From NCBI GenBank assembly GCA_008921705.1, contig VFFE01007080.1:664891-728890 (forward strand): 64,000 nt of DNA. Direction: 5' to 3'. The number at the start of each line of letters is the position of its first letter. Position 1 is the stretch's first letter. The DNA is from Burhinus oedicnemus. Its lineage: Eukaryota > Chordata > Aves > Charadriiformes > Burhinidae. The notes below the pieces were generated by a model that was given only the letters and a program-made list of their open reading frames with translations, searched no databases and was not told where the DNA came from. Positions 38,485 to 49,154 of this stretch are shown piece after piece. Position numbers and translations under genes: made by a program.

Positions 38485-38761
38485 AACTCTTTTCCGGGCG
38501 GTTCCTGTTCAGCACGGCCCGAGGGGCGAACTCCAGCTTGTCCTTCAGGCTCACCACCTTGGTCAGGTCCTTGCCCGCGATCTCCTGCAGCTTGCGCTCC
38601 TCCCGCTGCTCCGAGATGCTCTTCTCCTCCTCGGCCGTGGGCGAGGGGTCGCCGCGGAGGAACCACTCCAGGTGGTAGCCCACTAGCCCCACCACGAAGG
38701 CCACCGGGAAGGTGACGTAGGGGGCCTTGGAGCGCACGGCCGCCCAGACCACGGACCACAT
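38483..38761 (-). CDS. SMIM12: Small integral membrane protein 12
   Basis: Single-exon coding region of 92 residues, the same length as the human protein (formerly C1orf212). One hydrophobic segment runs from about residue 13 to 34, containing the family block [13 protein letters not shown] and then GYHLEWF. A charged tail follows, with EEEKSISE, then [12 protein letters not shown] and VLNRNRPEK, all nearly invariant in vertebrates. The function is unknown; it is predicted to span a membrane once. The coding exon begins at 38,778 after a short acceptor (ctcctgccag), leaving 17 bases of 5' UTR here, with the first exon probably in the CpG island just upstream. It sits between GJA4 and DLGAP3 on the minus strand, as in human. 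Confidence 0.95.
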   Translation of the reverse strand: MWSVVWAAVRSKAPYVTFPVAFVVGLVGYHLEWFLRGDPSPTAEEEKSISEQREERKLQEIAGKDLTKVVSLKDKLEFAPRAVLNRNRPEKS

Positions 38762-38778
38762 GGCGCCGGGGGCTGCGC

Positions 38779-39130
38779 CTGGCAGGAGGGGGGCGAAAGG
38801 CGACGGTCACAAGCCGGGCCCGGCCCCCCGCGGCCTGCGAGCCTGGCAGCGCCCGGGCCAGGCGCCGGCGGGCAAGGCCGCACCGGACGGGCCGCACCGG
38901 ACGGGCCGCACCGGGGCCTCAGCACTGACCCACAGGGAATCGGGAGGCCGCGCCGGGACCCCCGCCCGGCCCCCGCGGGGCTCCCCCGCAGCCGGAGCCG
39001 GAGCCAGCCCCGGGCGGCCCCCGCTCACCTGGGCCCGGCCGCCGCCGCCGCCGCTGCCGTCGTCGTCGTCCCGCCCCTTCCGGTCAGCGGCGGCGGGAGG
39101 GAGCGCGGCCGAGCGAGGCGCCCCCGCGGG
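38779..39130 (-). promoter_or_regulatory. SMIM12 CpG-island promoter and non-coding exon 1
   Basis: A dense CpG island lies directly upstream of the SMIM12 coding exon. On the minus strand, a GC box next to an ETS-like site (ACCGGAAGGGGCGGG, about 39,070-39,084) precedes a CGG-rich stretch that ends at a consensus donor, CCCAG|GTGAGC, after 39,029. This reads as a TATA-less housekeeping promoter with a short non-coding first exon (roughly 39,029-39,070) spliced over about 250 bases to 38,778. The exact start site is not determined. Confidence 0.6.
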
Positions 39131-39204
39131 CCGGCGGGGCGGTGCTGCCCCCTGGCGGACGGCGCGGGAGGAGCGGGGCGGGAGGAGCCGCCCGGGCTGA
39201 GGCC

Positions 39205-40318
39205 GCCCAGCGGGGGGACACCCGCGGGGGGACGCAGGCGGACGTCCACGGCGAGAGCCACGGGGAGACACCCACGGGGGGACTCAGGGGGAGACCCCCA
39301 GGGAACAGCCATGGGGATGTATCCACGAGGAGACACCCACGGGGGGACTCAGGGGGAGACCCGCGGGGAGACCCCCAGGGGACAGCCGTGGGGATGTATC
39401 CACGAGGAGACACCCACGGGGGGACCCAGGGGGAGACCCGCGGGGAGACCCCCAGGGGACAGCCGTGGGGATGTATCCACGAGGAGACACCCACGGGGGG
39501 ACCCAGGGGGACACCCGCGGGGAGACCCCACGGGGGGACCCAGGGGGACACCCGCGGGGAGACCCCCAGGGGACAGCCGTGGGGATGTATCCACGAGGAG
39601 ACACCCACGGGGGGACAACTCCTGGGAGAGCCCCAGGAGAGAGCCACAAGGAGACACCCACGGAGTGACCCAAATGGAGTGACCCACGGGGAGACTCGCG
39701 GGGAGAGACCCACGGAGAGACCCACAGGGAAAAAGCCATGGGGAGACCCACGGGAAGAGATCCATAGGGAGAGACCCATGGGGAGACACCCACGGGGGGG
39801 CACACCCACGGGATGACCCAGGGGGACACCCCTGGAGAGACCCCTGGGAAGATAACCACGGGGGGACACCCACAGAGAGAGATCCCCCCTGGGGAGAGCC
39901 AGGGGCAGATCCCTGGGGAGACCCCTGGGAAGACCTAGGGGAGAGAGCCACTGGGAGACCCCCCCACAGGGAGACCCAGGGGGAGACCCACGGGGAGACT
40001 CACAGGGTGACACCCACGGGGGAGAGCCAAGGGAGAGAGCCACGGGGAGACACCCGCGGGGTGACCCATAGGGAGAGACCCCCGGAGAGAGTCATGGGGA
40101 GAGACCCACAGAGAGACCTAGGGGAGAGATCCACCTGGAGACACCCCCGGGAAGACCCACGGGAACAGGGAGACACTGACAGGGAGAGAGACCCACAGGG
40201 AGCAAGTCACGGGGAGACCCACGCAGGTGCCCACAGGGAGACGCACGGAGAAATCCACAGGGAAAGAGGCACAGGGAGACCCACAAGGAAAGACCCATGG
40301 GGAGACCCGCAGACACCC
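39205..40318. repeat. G-rich minisatellite, 77-bp higher-order unit
   Basis: About 1.1 kb of tandem repeats is built from short degenerate blocks such as ggggagacccacgg. Between 39,250 and 39,620 they form a higher-order unit marked by gatgtatccacgagg, which recurs at 39,316, 39,393, 39,470 and 39,584. The spacings are 77, 77 and 114, the last being 77 plus one extra 37-base sub-block. The right half is more degenerate. The plus strand has many runs of four to seven G, so G-quadruplexes are possible. It begins about 130 bases upstream of the SMIM12 promoter. The frames open across it are repeat artefacts. Confidence 0.9.
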
Positions 40319-40465
40319 CCCCAGTGAGAGCCCCTCTCCCACCCCATGGACACCCCTCTCCCGCCCCACAGACACGAAGGGGTGGCAGACGGGGGAAAGG
40401 CGAGCCCGGCACCGGCCGTGTCCCCACAGGGAGGTGGCCGCTGGCCCGGAGTAACCAAAGTCATC

Positions 40466-40471
40466 TTTATT
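40466..40471 (-). terminator. Candidate distal DLGAP3 poly(A) signal
   Basis: AATAAA on the minus strand (in the context aattaataaag), about 1.8 kb after the DLGAP3 stop. The flank beyond is GT-rich (gactttggttactcc). Confidence 0.4.
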
Positions 40472-41659
40472 AATTGCGGCGGTTCGTTACAATAAAAAGG
40501 GAGCCACGTGTCACGGTCACTGCACGGCGCTGGCCAGCGCGGGGGCTGGGGGGGCCCTTCCCAGGCACGTCCCTAAATCCGGGGTGCAGGGGGGGAGCAG
40601 GGTGGGAAAGGGCTTTGGGTGGCTGAGTGGGTGCTGCTGTCCCGGAGGTGTTTAGCACCGACAGACCCCCCTGGAGCGAGGGAACCCCGGCGAGGCATCC
40701 CCCTGCTCAGCTCTGGCCCCCCCTGCTACATGGGGGGGCATAAGCTGGGCCCCCCCCCCAGCTGCCTCTGATCCCATCACCCTGCCCAAGGGCGTTGAGT
40801 GAGGTTTGGCCCCAGATTTCGGGAGCTACCTGGCACCCACTGGCCCTGCCTGGGCTGGTGATGCTGCGTGGGGCTGCTGGCATGGTCGGGTGGGGAACAG
40901 GGATGGGGTCCTCCCCCCTTCCGCCACCAAAAGGGACAATGGGGGGATAGGATGCTTGGAGAGGGACCGGGGATGGGGACAGGGACAGGGCAGTTGCAGC
41001 CTCCTGCCCCGCCACGCTGCTCGCCCTGGATGGGACCTTGGGGACCCCCACCCTGCTCCTGGGTCTGTGTGCAACGATGGGGGAGCTGGGAGCAGCAGCA
41101 TCCCGGGGTGTCCCCTGGCCCCACGGGGCACCAGGCACACGACAGCCCCATCCTGGGGTCTCCCATCCCCACAGGGCACTGGGATCTTGGGGAGATGGGG
41201 TGAGCCCCGGGGTGATCTCTAGAAGCCCTGCACTCAAGGAGCAGCTGCTGGCCATGTCCACGTTCCCATCCCACCTGCCGGCACCGAGCCCAGCCCGGGG
41301 CAGAGCCACCGCTGTCCCCGGCACCGTGGGTGCAAACGGGCTGTGGGCTGGTCTCCCCACCACTACCGCCTCGCTCGCACACCGGGGAAGCGTCTCCCAC
41401 CGGCGGTGAGGCACAGGAGCAGCGTACCGCCCGTCCCCAGCTACTGCCACGCTGCAGATGTGCTCCCAGACTCCAGGCTGGCAGGATGGAGGGATGGAGG
41501 GACAGACTGATGGGGAAGGAGGGCTGAGCGGGAAGGGGAGAAGCGCGTCGCGATGCTCCGTGCGAGGGAAGCGGGGCGGCTCGCCGTGACCGGGGGGTTT
41601 CTGCTGCTCTGGTCCATCGCACCAGCCAGAACACAGCGCTGGTCACGTGTAGTTTCTGG

Positions 41660-41665
41660 TTTATT
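41660..41665 (-). terminator. Candidate proximal DLGAP3 poly(A) signal
   Basis: AATAAA on the minus strand (context gaggaataaacc), about 630 bases after the stop codon, preceded by an AT-rich stretch with tatatac/tatata motifs that often lie upstream of poly(A) sites. Confidence 0.5.
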
Positions 41666-42295
41666 CCTCAGGTTATATTTATATATGTATATAGGGGAAG
41701 GAGCCCTGGGTCCCCTGTGGCACCCGAGCCGGAGGCAGGTGGGGGCATTGTGTGGGAGCCCCTTGTCCCCGCCGTGTCCCAAAGCCTCATGCCGGCAGGG
41801 CTGGGGAGCGGGGCTGGGGGGGCTCTGGCCGGGCAGGGGCTGGGGGGGGGGCCCGTCCCCGCTGCGCGCTGGGGGATTGCACTGAGTACAGAGAGGCGGG
41901 GGGGCCTGCCTGCAGCCCCCTCCCCTCCAGCCTGGCGGGGCCGGGGGCCAAGGGTCACCTCTCTTTTGGTTGGGACACAGGCTAGTGGGGGGTGCAGAAG
42001 GGCTGGGGGGGGGATGGCAACGGGACAGAGAGCTGGGACACGGCCCCAGGGAGGGCAGAGGAAGGGAGAGCCCCGGACCCCGGGAGAGGCTGGCAGGGGC
42101 ATGCGGGCGGGGGGCAAGGGGACGGGGCAGAACCGGGCTTGCGTTCACCCGCCGTCGGATCCACGAAAGGTCTAAGATAGAAAAGAGAGAAGCTGTGAGT
42201 GGGGCCAAGAGCTGCCCCAGGGTGTCCCCGTGGCCCCCCATCACAGTGAGCTACGGCCGCGCCGTCCAGTCCGAGTAGAAAAGCGGAGGCTGCGG

Positions 42296-42514
42296 TCACA
42301 GCCGGGTCTGCGCCTCGGGGATGTAGATCTCGATGCTGTCCGCGCTCTCGGTGGCCGAGCTCTGGCGGAAGGAGGCAGCTCTCTTGGCTGCCAGGAGCCG
42401 CTTGCGGGCCTCCTGCCGCTGCCGGTCCACCGAGTCCAGGGAACGCTCCTTCACTGGGTGCACCTTGGAGCGCGGTGGCTTCTTTGGTATCGGGGGAGGC
42501 ACCTTCTTCTCCTC
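42296..42514 (-). CDS. DLGAP3: DLGAP3 terminal coding exon 10
   Basis: Begins EEKKVPPPIPKKP after tctgtgcag| and ends IEIYIPEAQTRL and TGA. The last three residues TRL form the PDZ ligand for SHANK proteins. The block VKERSLDSVDRQRQEARKRL is nearly invariant from bird to human. Confidence 0.95.
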   Translation of the reverse strand, partial: EEKKVPPPIPKKPPRSKVHPVKERSLDSVDRQRQEARKRLLAAKRAASFRQSSATESADSIEIYIPEAQTRL

Positions 42515-45500
42515 CTGCACAGACAACGGGGGCTTCAGGGCGGGCGTGGGGCCGGGACCTCCAGGGAACGGGCATCTGGGTGGGCTTGGCATAGCCAGCA
42601 GGTGTGTGGGACGTGCACGGCGCTGCCATAGGTGGCAAAGCCAAAGCCCCAGCGAGACGGCCCCGCACCCCTCCTGCACCACACCAGGTCGCAAGGCAGG
42701 GCTGCGCGTCCCTTCGTCCGTCTGTACGGGTGTGAAGGCACCCACGGCATGCTGCCCCTGCCCGTGCCGAGACCTGCCTGGCCCTTTGCAGGCAGCGCTG
42801 CCCAAAGCACCCAGCGAGCCAGCTGCGAGACCCTGGCGGGGGGAACAGCCCCTTCTTTAACCTTGCTTTTTTCCAGCTCTGGTTTTCAAGTGTTTGCTAA
42901 AAGCAGTCACCGGCGACAGCCCGGCTGCGGCAGTTTGGGCGCAGATGTGCTTGGGGAGGAGGAGGGAGGGAGAGGTGACAGGGGACAAGTGCCAGCGGCA
43001 GAGCCCTGCCCTTACCTTGGGCTCCACGATCTTCCACCCGTTGGCCTTGAGCTGCTGGAGCTCCGCAAACTTCATGCTGACGTCCTCAATGGAGAGCTGC
43101 AGGAGGTCCCAGAAGCCAGCTAGGTCTTGGAAGGTGGGCACGGGGAACGCGTTGGGATCCTGTGGGGACAGAGGGACACAGTGTCATCCACGTCCGCCTG
43201 AGGAACATCGGCTCTGCTGGCCACGCGGCCATCCCACCCCCATGCTGCTGGGGGGCTCTCTGTCCAGCTCTCCCCCATGGCGTTACGAAGCCCCTTTTCC
43301 ACCACCTACGAGACCCCCCGCCTGCCATGGGTGACCCCACGGTGCCACTGCCGGCACTCACCATGTTCTGCTGGCAGAGGCGGTAAAACTGCTGCACCTT
43401 CTGGGACATGAGGAGCTGGGCGCTGCCCACAGCGCTCCGGATCTTCTCCAGGACTGGCGGGGAGAGAACAGACAGTCAGTGCTCCCGCAGGACACAGAGC
43501 CTCTCCCCTGCGTGGCAGGGACCTGCACCCCCTTGGGGGCAGCAGGACAGCCTGGGCACCTTGGAACCCCCCCAGCCCATGTGACGTCTCCTCCCTCCTC
43601 CAGACCCCACTAACGCCAGAGGGTTTCCTGGTGTTTCTTGCCCCCACCCAACCTCTTTAGCCTTGGCAGGGGAGATGCTCCAAGGTGGTCCCAAGGTGGG
43701 AGCAGCGCAAGACCATGGCTGTGCCCCCCCCAGCTCTACAGGAGCCCCAGTCCCTGCCAACCCCGCAAACCCCCTGGACTCACTCTCTTCTGGCAGGTCA
43801 TAGTCCTCGGCCTCCCTCTCCATCTGCTGGCACCAGCCCTCCATCTTCTCCACCTCCGCCTGCAGCAGTTTGATGAACCATTCCCCATCGCGGTGGCAGG
43901 GGGAGGCACGGCCGGAGTCGGGGAGGCTGCGGGAGCCCCGTTCCATCCAAGCATCCCGCCGGGGCACCTCCACCGTGTCATACTGCAGCTGGTAGTCCTC
44001 CCGGTATGCCCACTGCCCCTGCGTGTGCACCGTCTTGTACACCGCGTACTGCCGGCCGGACTCAGGCTCCGAGGAGTGCCGCTGGAAGGGGCGCCCGAAC
44101 TGCAGGGCTTTGTCCTCGGTGGCCACGGCCAGGCCAGTGAAGCCCTCCAGCTCCAGGTCCGCCTGCACGCCCGCCGTCACGCTGTTGGAGCGCTTGAAGC
44201 GTGCTCGCCTGCAGAGAGCGAGAGCGCGTGGGGACCCTCGCAGGCAGCGAGGACAGCCCCGCTGCCCCGTCCCCCACCGGGTACCATGGCGGGCAGGGGC
44301 AGGGCGAGGGATGCCCGCAGGCAGGATGGGGCTGGGGATGCTGGTCTGGATCTCGGAGCATTCGGGGCCAAGGGGACAGCCCTGAGCAGCCACAACCTGC
44401 TGGTCCCTCATTCCCTCTGCTCTTAGCCCGTTTCCATGGCTACCGGCGCTGGACCGAGGATGGAGAGGAGCATGCACCGGGGCTGCGTGGGCACGTTGCC
44501 GGAGCTCCTCTCCCGCAGGCCGTGCAGATCTCAGCACACGGCGCTCCCACCCCAGCCAAAAACGTCACGTTTAGCTGCAGAAAAGCCCAAAGATTTCATC
44601 TGCGCCTGGGCTGGGCTCAAAGCCCAGGGCCGAGCCCCAGCAGGGGAGACCCAAGCACAGGGTGGGCGCAGGGGAGCCCCTTCCCCGGGCAGTCCGTTTG
44701 CAGCGGCGAGGTGCGAGGGCAAAGGGAAGGCAGATCCTGCCCCAGGTGGGGGCATCCGGCCTGGGATGGGGGTGGTGCTGAGCTCTGGGGGCCTCAGCCA
44801 GAAGAGAGAGGGAAAAGATGCCGCGTGGTGCTCGGGGAGCCCCGGGGGGACCCAATCCCCCAGCGCAGCAAGCGTGACGGGTCTCAGCCCAGCCCGGCCA
44901 TGCGGTACCTTTTGTCCTCCTCCACCTGCACCCCGATGGAATGGAACTCCCTCTGGCTCCGGCTCTCCGTATCCGAGTCAGAGATGGCCTCAACCTGCCG
45001 AGGGGCAGAGGGAGAGCGCTGGAGGGCAGCCCCGGGATGCAGCACGGCGGCTCAGCATCGCCTGCGCCGCTCAGGTGGGCTCAGAGCTGGCTCAGAGCCC
45101 GCAGGGAGGAGCGAAGCCCACCTGGACGCCGATGGAGGGGCGCCACTTGCGCTGCCGAGCCAAGCTCCTCAGCTCCTCCCGGCCGGGGATGGCCTTGATG
45201 ATGAGTGTGGAGGGCTTGGGAGCGGCGCGGGGCTGGACCGGAGGCAGGTCGAGGGCCACGGCCGTCACCTTGGAGCTCTCCAAGCTCTCGGCTGAGTTGC
45301 AACGGGCCGCGGCGTCTTTGGACCAGGCGGGGCTGCGGGCGACCTCGCCGGGCAGGTAGCTCTCGTGGGTGGACTCGGTGCTGCTCTGCGCCGTGACGGA
45401 GATGAGGGGTTTGGCTTTGGTTCCTGGAGGGATGGGAGGTGGAGCTTTTCTGTAACTGAAGGCTGTTGTGGGAGAGGCGCAGGATGAAAAGGCGCGTGAA

Positions 45501-48500
45501 AACACAGACACTTGCTCATTTCCCGCCGCAAACGGGGACCCCAGGGGAACAGGGGTTTGCACCTCGGCTGCCTGAGATCCGGGCTGGAGCTCAGGGGGGC
45601 TGTTTGGCCAATTCATCCCCAGAAGGAGATTGGAAACCTCCCCAGAAGGAGATTGGAAACCCCCCCAGACCCACGCTGCCCACGCTGCTGCAGCACCCGG
45701 CAAAGGGCAGAGATGGGGAAACAAAGCAGGGGGAAAGAAGTGGAGGGAAGGAGGGAACGGCAGACGGGTGCTGGGGGCACAGAGCAGCCCTCTGACCAGG
45801 GATGAGCCACGAGCAGGATGCTCACATCCCGTGCCGGGGGGCTGCACGGGGCTGAGGGCAGGAGCAGGGACAGCAGCAGCCCTTGGTGGGCGCCCAGGCA
45901 AGCAGGCAGGGAGACGCGGGGGTCCCCCACGCGGCCGAGCTCCCCCCACCCCCTGGGACTCACAGGTGCTGGGCTTCAGGATGCTGCTGGTGATGGGTGG
46001 CCCGGCGGGGGCCGACATGGAGAAGAGCGAGAGGCAGTCATCATCCTGGGAGCAGCCCGCCTGGATGGCCCGCAGGTAGCTGTGGCTCCGCATGCGGAAG
46101 CAGCCGGGCAGGTCCAACGCTTCCACAGCCTGAGACTCCACCTCGCCGAAAACCGACTCGCAGACGGCCTCAAACTGGTGGTTGAGCTCATCGTTGATCT
46201 GGGGAGAGCAGCGGGTGAGGCTGGGGACGGCGAGCTGGGGCCAGGGCCGAGCGGGGCAGGAGATGCTCAGAGGAGCATCCGTCACCCTCCCTGCTCCAAC
46301 CTACCCCATGGCACCCGTGACATGGGACCCTACCTGGCCGGTGGTGAAGGAACGCCCGTAGCCCTGTCCCCGTGGGAGCATTCGCGGTGGCGTGCAGCAG
46401 CTGGGACAGTTACAGATATATGAATCAGAATAGTGCCTACTTGCAAACCTAATGAGAGACAGTGGGAATAGAAGGGATCGCACCAAAAGCAACACATTCC
46501 AGCAAAGCATTTGGAAACGCAGCCACAGCGATGCTCCCGCCGGCCGCCACCTCTGTCCCTGCTCCTAACTGCCCCAAAACACTGCCCTGGGGGTACAGAC
46601 CTGTCCCCCAGCGGTGCAGGGGTACACAGTGGGGCCAGGGATGAGGAACCAGCCTGTCATCCACCAGGACTGGGTCACATCCCAGTCATCTCCTTTTGAA
46701 CGTGCTTCTCCTCCCCAACCTTTGCTCATAGCTGCAGCAGCGGGTCCCCACCCCGAAGCCCAGCACAGCCGCGTCCCCCTCAGTGCCCGCCAAAGGCAGC
46801 TACAGCTCCCGGAGAGCCCCAGCCCATGGCCCCGCTGCCACCCGCCTTGCTGGGACAGTGCTGGGAGGTGACAGCCCTTACTTGGTCCTGGCCTGGTCGG
46901 CGCTGGAGGAGCGGCGGTAGCTGTCTCGTCGCGTGGCCGCCCTGGGCAACACTTTGGCGCTGGCCTCCGAGTCGGCGCTGTCCTCGTCGCCCATGGCCTT
47001 GATGTAGCTGCCGCTGCGCATCCGCCGGCAGGGGATCTCCCCGTCCTTGCCCACCGCTGGGTACCCGCTCCACTCGTCCTGCGGCACCTGGGGCAGGAGG
47101 CAAGCGTGGGAGGACGCAGTGGCCGACGTCCCGCGGCCGGGACGCAGAGCCGAGCCCTGTGCCCGCCATGTGGCACACGCCAGCCCGAGTCCAGCGTGCA
47201 TGCATGGCCCAAACCCTGGTATGCATGCGCCGGCACGGCTCCCCTGCCCTCCCCACAGCACCCCAGGGCTGCAGGGACAGACCCTGGGTGCTCTGAGCCC
47301 TTGGAAAATCCCCTAAATCCAGAAGAGCTGACTCCTAACAGCCACAGCTCCCCATGCCCCATGCAGGACCGTTCCCAAAACACAGGGCAGCGCAGCCGCT
47401 CCCACCTCGCAGCTTCCCCGGCAGGCACGGCTGGGCCAAATCCCACCCATGCCAGTGCGGCCACCCGGCTGACGTAGCAGCTGCCAGTCCCACCACGCAC
47501 CGCTGACGCTGGCACCACGGGGTCCTTACCGAGCTGTGGTGGTGGGACGGCATCCCCCGGGCCCCACGGGGAGGGTGGCAGGGCTGTCACCCTGCCCCGA
47601 TGCCCCCGCTGCTGATAGAGCAGGGCACCGGCCACCCCGCACCCCCATTCAGCACGGCATTGCCGCTCCCTGTCTCCTTCCCCCGGGAAAGGGAGAGAAG
47701 AGTTAATTAGTTTTTAATTGGAAGGGGGGTGACCTAGAAGGGAGCCCAGTGACGAGGCAGGCTGTGGCACCCAGCCAGGCACAGTGGGATAAAAGCGAGG
47801 AGGGAGCAGGCACAGGGCCACCGGCAGCCCCGAGCCAACAGAGCTGGTCTGACCCCAAATCCAGCGGGCACGGGGGCAGGAGGTGGCAGACGGGGCTTTG
47901 CACTGCTGGTGAGGGGACAGTGGTGACTGGCACGGGACCCTGGGGGACGGGACGCAGGTGCTGGTGACATGGAGTGTAGCTGGAGCATCCCCGCACCACC
48001 CAGCCGCGGCTCGCCCCACGGCATCACCGGCTGCAGTCCCCGAGGCGGCAGCCCCCCACCCTGCCTGGCCCCTCACCTGCAGGTACTGGTACGCTCGGTC
48101 TTTGGCCTTTGCCTCCTGAAGCATCAAGGTCTTCTCGGTGCCGCCGGCACTGGGGTAGGCTTCGCGGGCCTGGCTGACGGTCATGGTGTGCCAGGCACTC
48201 CTCTTGAGCGTCTGGCCGTCCAGAGACATGGACATGCCGGCACAGGCCAGGCATTTTCCTTCCCCGCCACCCTTTAGACTCTTCAAGGTCAAGTCTCTGA
48301 AGGCACTTTCGGGAGCGTCCACACAGTACTGGGTGCCCTGGTCGGCAGCGTGCCGGCCAGACACCATGTAGCTGCTGTCGCTGTCCAGGTTGTCGTCGGA
48401 GCTCCACCAGCCCATCATCTTGGACCGGTGCCGGGAGTCCACCTTGCGGTCCTTGCTCTTGCTGCGTTTGCCATGGCGGGACTGGTGGTGGTGATGGTGG

Positions 48501-49096
48501 TGGTGGTGGTGGTGGTGGTGGTAGCCGTCCCCGCGGCCGTCCATCTTGGTGCCGTTATAGTCCCGCTTGGTCGGCGCCTCCAGGGAGTGGGACTTGGCGA
48601 AGAGCTTCTGGACGGAGTGGACGAGGTGGCGGATGCGGCTGGGGCTCTCGCTGCGGGGCTCGGCGCCGCCAGCCCGCGGGTACTGCAGCGTGTGGAAGCC
48701 GTCGTGGTGCAGCGGCAGCTGCTTCTCGAACTGGTCCAGCAGCGTGGGGGGCAGGCGGTTGATCTTGCTGGCGGGGTGGGCGGTCGCCATGCATTCGTCG
48801 CAGGAGTCGTAGGGCTGCTGCGCGTGGTGCATCCTCGGGAAGGTGCTGCTGGCGCTGGCGGAGGGCGGCTCGCTCAGGGGCCCGCCCGGGCACTCACCGG
48901 CCGCACCAGGGCTCCGGACCGGGCAGTAGGGATGCTCCAGGGAACACTGCTCGCTGGGGCTGAGGAGGTATGGTGGCCGGCCTTCAGGGCCGTGCTGGAT
49001 GTAGTCGGCGGGATGCTCGCAGTCTTCTGGGATGCAGCGGCAGCGGTGGCCGGAGGAGGGCTGTGCCTGGCTACGCTCCCCATGGTAGCCCTTCAT
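42296..49096 (-). CDS. DLGAP3: DLG-associated protein 3 (SAPAP3), ten coding exons
   Basis: Postsynaptic scaffold that joins PSD-95 to SHANK at excitatory synapses, notably in striatum. Coding exons on the minus strand: 49096-48077, 47087-46882, 46400-46334, 46198-45964, 45462-45122, 44994-44909, 44208-43784, 43453-43362, 43159-43016 and 42514-42296. All introns are GT-AG and the join stays in frame: 2,835 bases, 944 residues (human 979). Recognisable parts are the SPSRIRHLVHSVQKLF block (residues 151-166), a 12-His tract (193-204), two PSD-95 guanylate-kinase-binding repeats (RMRSGSYIKA at 362-371, RMRSHSYLRA at 466-475), GVQV-type motifs around 620-650, the GKAP homology domain (about 757-872) and a class I PDZ ligand, TRL, at the end. 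The start at 49,096 (ACACCATGA) matches mammals; the codon five places upstream is GTG, not ATG. Upstream 5' UTR exons are expected. Confidence 0.96.
43016..43159 (-). CDS. DLGAP3: DLGAP3 coding exon 9
   Basis: A 144-base exon from tccccacag| to AAG|GTAAGG, encoding DPNAFPVPTFQDLAGFWDLL and the helix through ELQQLKANGWKIVEPK, the end of the GKAP homology domain. Confidence 0.95.
43362..43453 (-). CDS. DLGAP3: DLGAP3 coding exon 8
   Basis: A 92-base exon from ccccgccag| to ATG|GTGAGT, encoding ILEKIRSAVGSAQLLMSQKV and QQFYRLCQQNM, helices of the GKAP homology domain. Confidence 0.95.
43784..44208 (-). CDS. DLGAP3: DLGAP3 coding exon 7
   Basis: A 425-base exon from ctctctgcag| to GAGA|GTGAGT. 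It reads RRARFKRSNSVTAGVQADL through HTQGQWAYRE, RGSRSLPDSGRASPC, then DGEWFIKLLQAEVEKMEGWC, which opens the GKAP homology domain. Confidence 0.95.
44909..44994 (-). CDS. DLGAP3: DLGAP3 coding exon 6
   Basis: An 86-base exon between cctcggcag| and AAAAG|GTACCG. It encodes VEAISDSDTESRSQREFHSI and GVQVEEDK. The GVQVE type of motif resembles dynein light chain binding sites described for this family; that role is inference. Confidence 0.93.
45122..45462 (-). CDS. DLGAP3: DLGAP3 coding exon 5
   Basis: Starts after cccacaacag| and reads SFSYRKAPPPIPPG, then SVTAQSSTES and TLIIKAIPGREELRSLARQR, then KWRPSIGVQ. It ends CAG|GTGGGC in phase 0. A 26-base tandem duplication sits in the preceding intron near 45,620-45,660. 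Confidence 0.94.
45964..46198 (-). CDS. DLGAP3: DLGAP3 coding exon 4
   Basis: Begins INDELNHQFEAVCESVFGEV after ctccccag| and contains FRMRSHSYLRAIQAGCSQDD, the best-conserved guanylate-kinase-binding repeat. It ends AGCACCT|GTGAGT in phase 1. Confidence 0.94.
46334..46400 (-). CDS. DLGAP3: DLGAP3 coding exon 3
   Basis: A 67-base exon between aactgtcccag| and CAG|GTAGGG. Joined to exon 2 it reads NCCTPPRMLPRGQGYGRSFT then TGQ, matching the conserved mammalian NCCVPPR ... SRSLTTGQ segment; the phase is restored to 0. Confidence 0.92.
46882..47087 (-). CDS. DLGAP3: DLGAP3 coding exon 2
   Basis: Codons 341-409 (last one split), 206 bases between tgccccag| and ACCAA|GTAAGG. It encodes VPQDEWSGYP through SSSADQART and carries the RMRSGSYIKA repeat that binds the PSD-95 guanylate-kinase domain when phosphorylated. 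Confidence 0.93.
48077..49096 (-). CDS. DLGAP3: DLGAP3 coding exon 1
   Basis: Codons 1-340, ending at CAG|GTGAGG in phase 0. It holds LPPTLLDQFEKQLP (116-129), the first guanylate-kinase-binding region around SRIRHLVHSVQKLFAKSHSLE, the His tract, the basic QSRHGKRSKSKDRK segment and GWWSSDDNLDSDS. Confidence 0.95.
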
Positions 49097-49154
49097 GGTG
49101 TCAGCACCCACCCCGTAGCCTCGGCATCCTGCAGGGTTGTCCCTGCGGGCTCAC
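49097..49154 (-). other. DLGAP3 5' UTR part of coding exon 1
   Basis: A good acceptor, tgtctctgtccccacag, ends at 49,155 on the minus strand, 59 bases upstream of the start codon. A second possible acceptor (ccctgcag) lies nearer, at about 49,130. Either shows that the transcript begins in a separate upstream exon. Confidence 0.6.

Larger units (their letters stand above)
40319..42295 (-). other. DLGAP3 3' UTR and downstream flank
   Basis: After the DLGAP3 stop codon the minus strand has a signal at 41,660-41,665 (about 630 bases of 3' UTR) and another at 40,466-40,471 (about 1.8 kb). A plus-strand AATAAA at 40,491-40,496 lies almost back to back with the latter, but no plus-strand gene precedes it. 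Open minus-strand frames between 40.7 and 41.6 kb match no protein I know. Confidence 0.45.

Noticed and set aside
39084..40043. Minus-strand open frame of 319 codons rich in Ser, Pro, Gly and Trp-Val-Ser-Pro repeats
   Set aside because: It runs through the minisatellite; the 77-base unit is not a multiple of three and simply lacks stops. No start context, domain or splice logic supports a protein.
45092..46285. Single 397-codon minus-strand frame in DLGAP3
   Set aside because: It reads through intron 4, which happens to be open; the exon boundaries are clear from splice sites and from the human protein.
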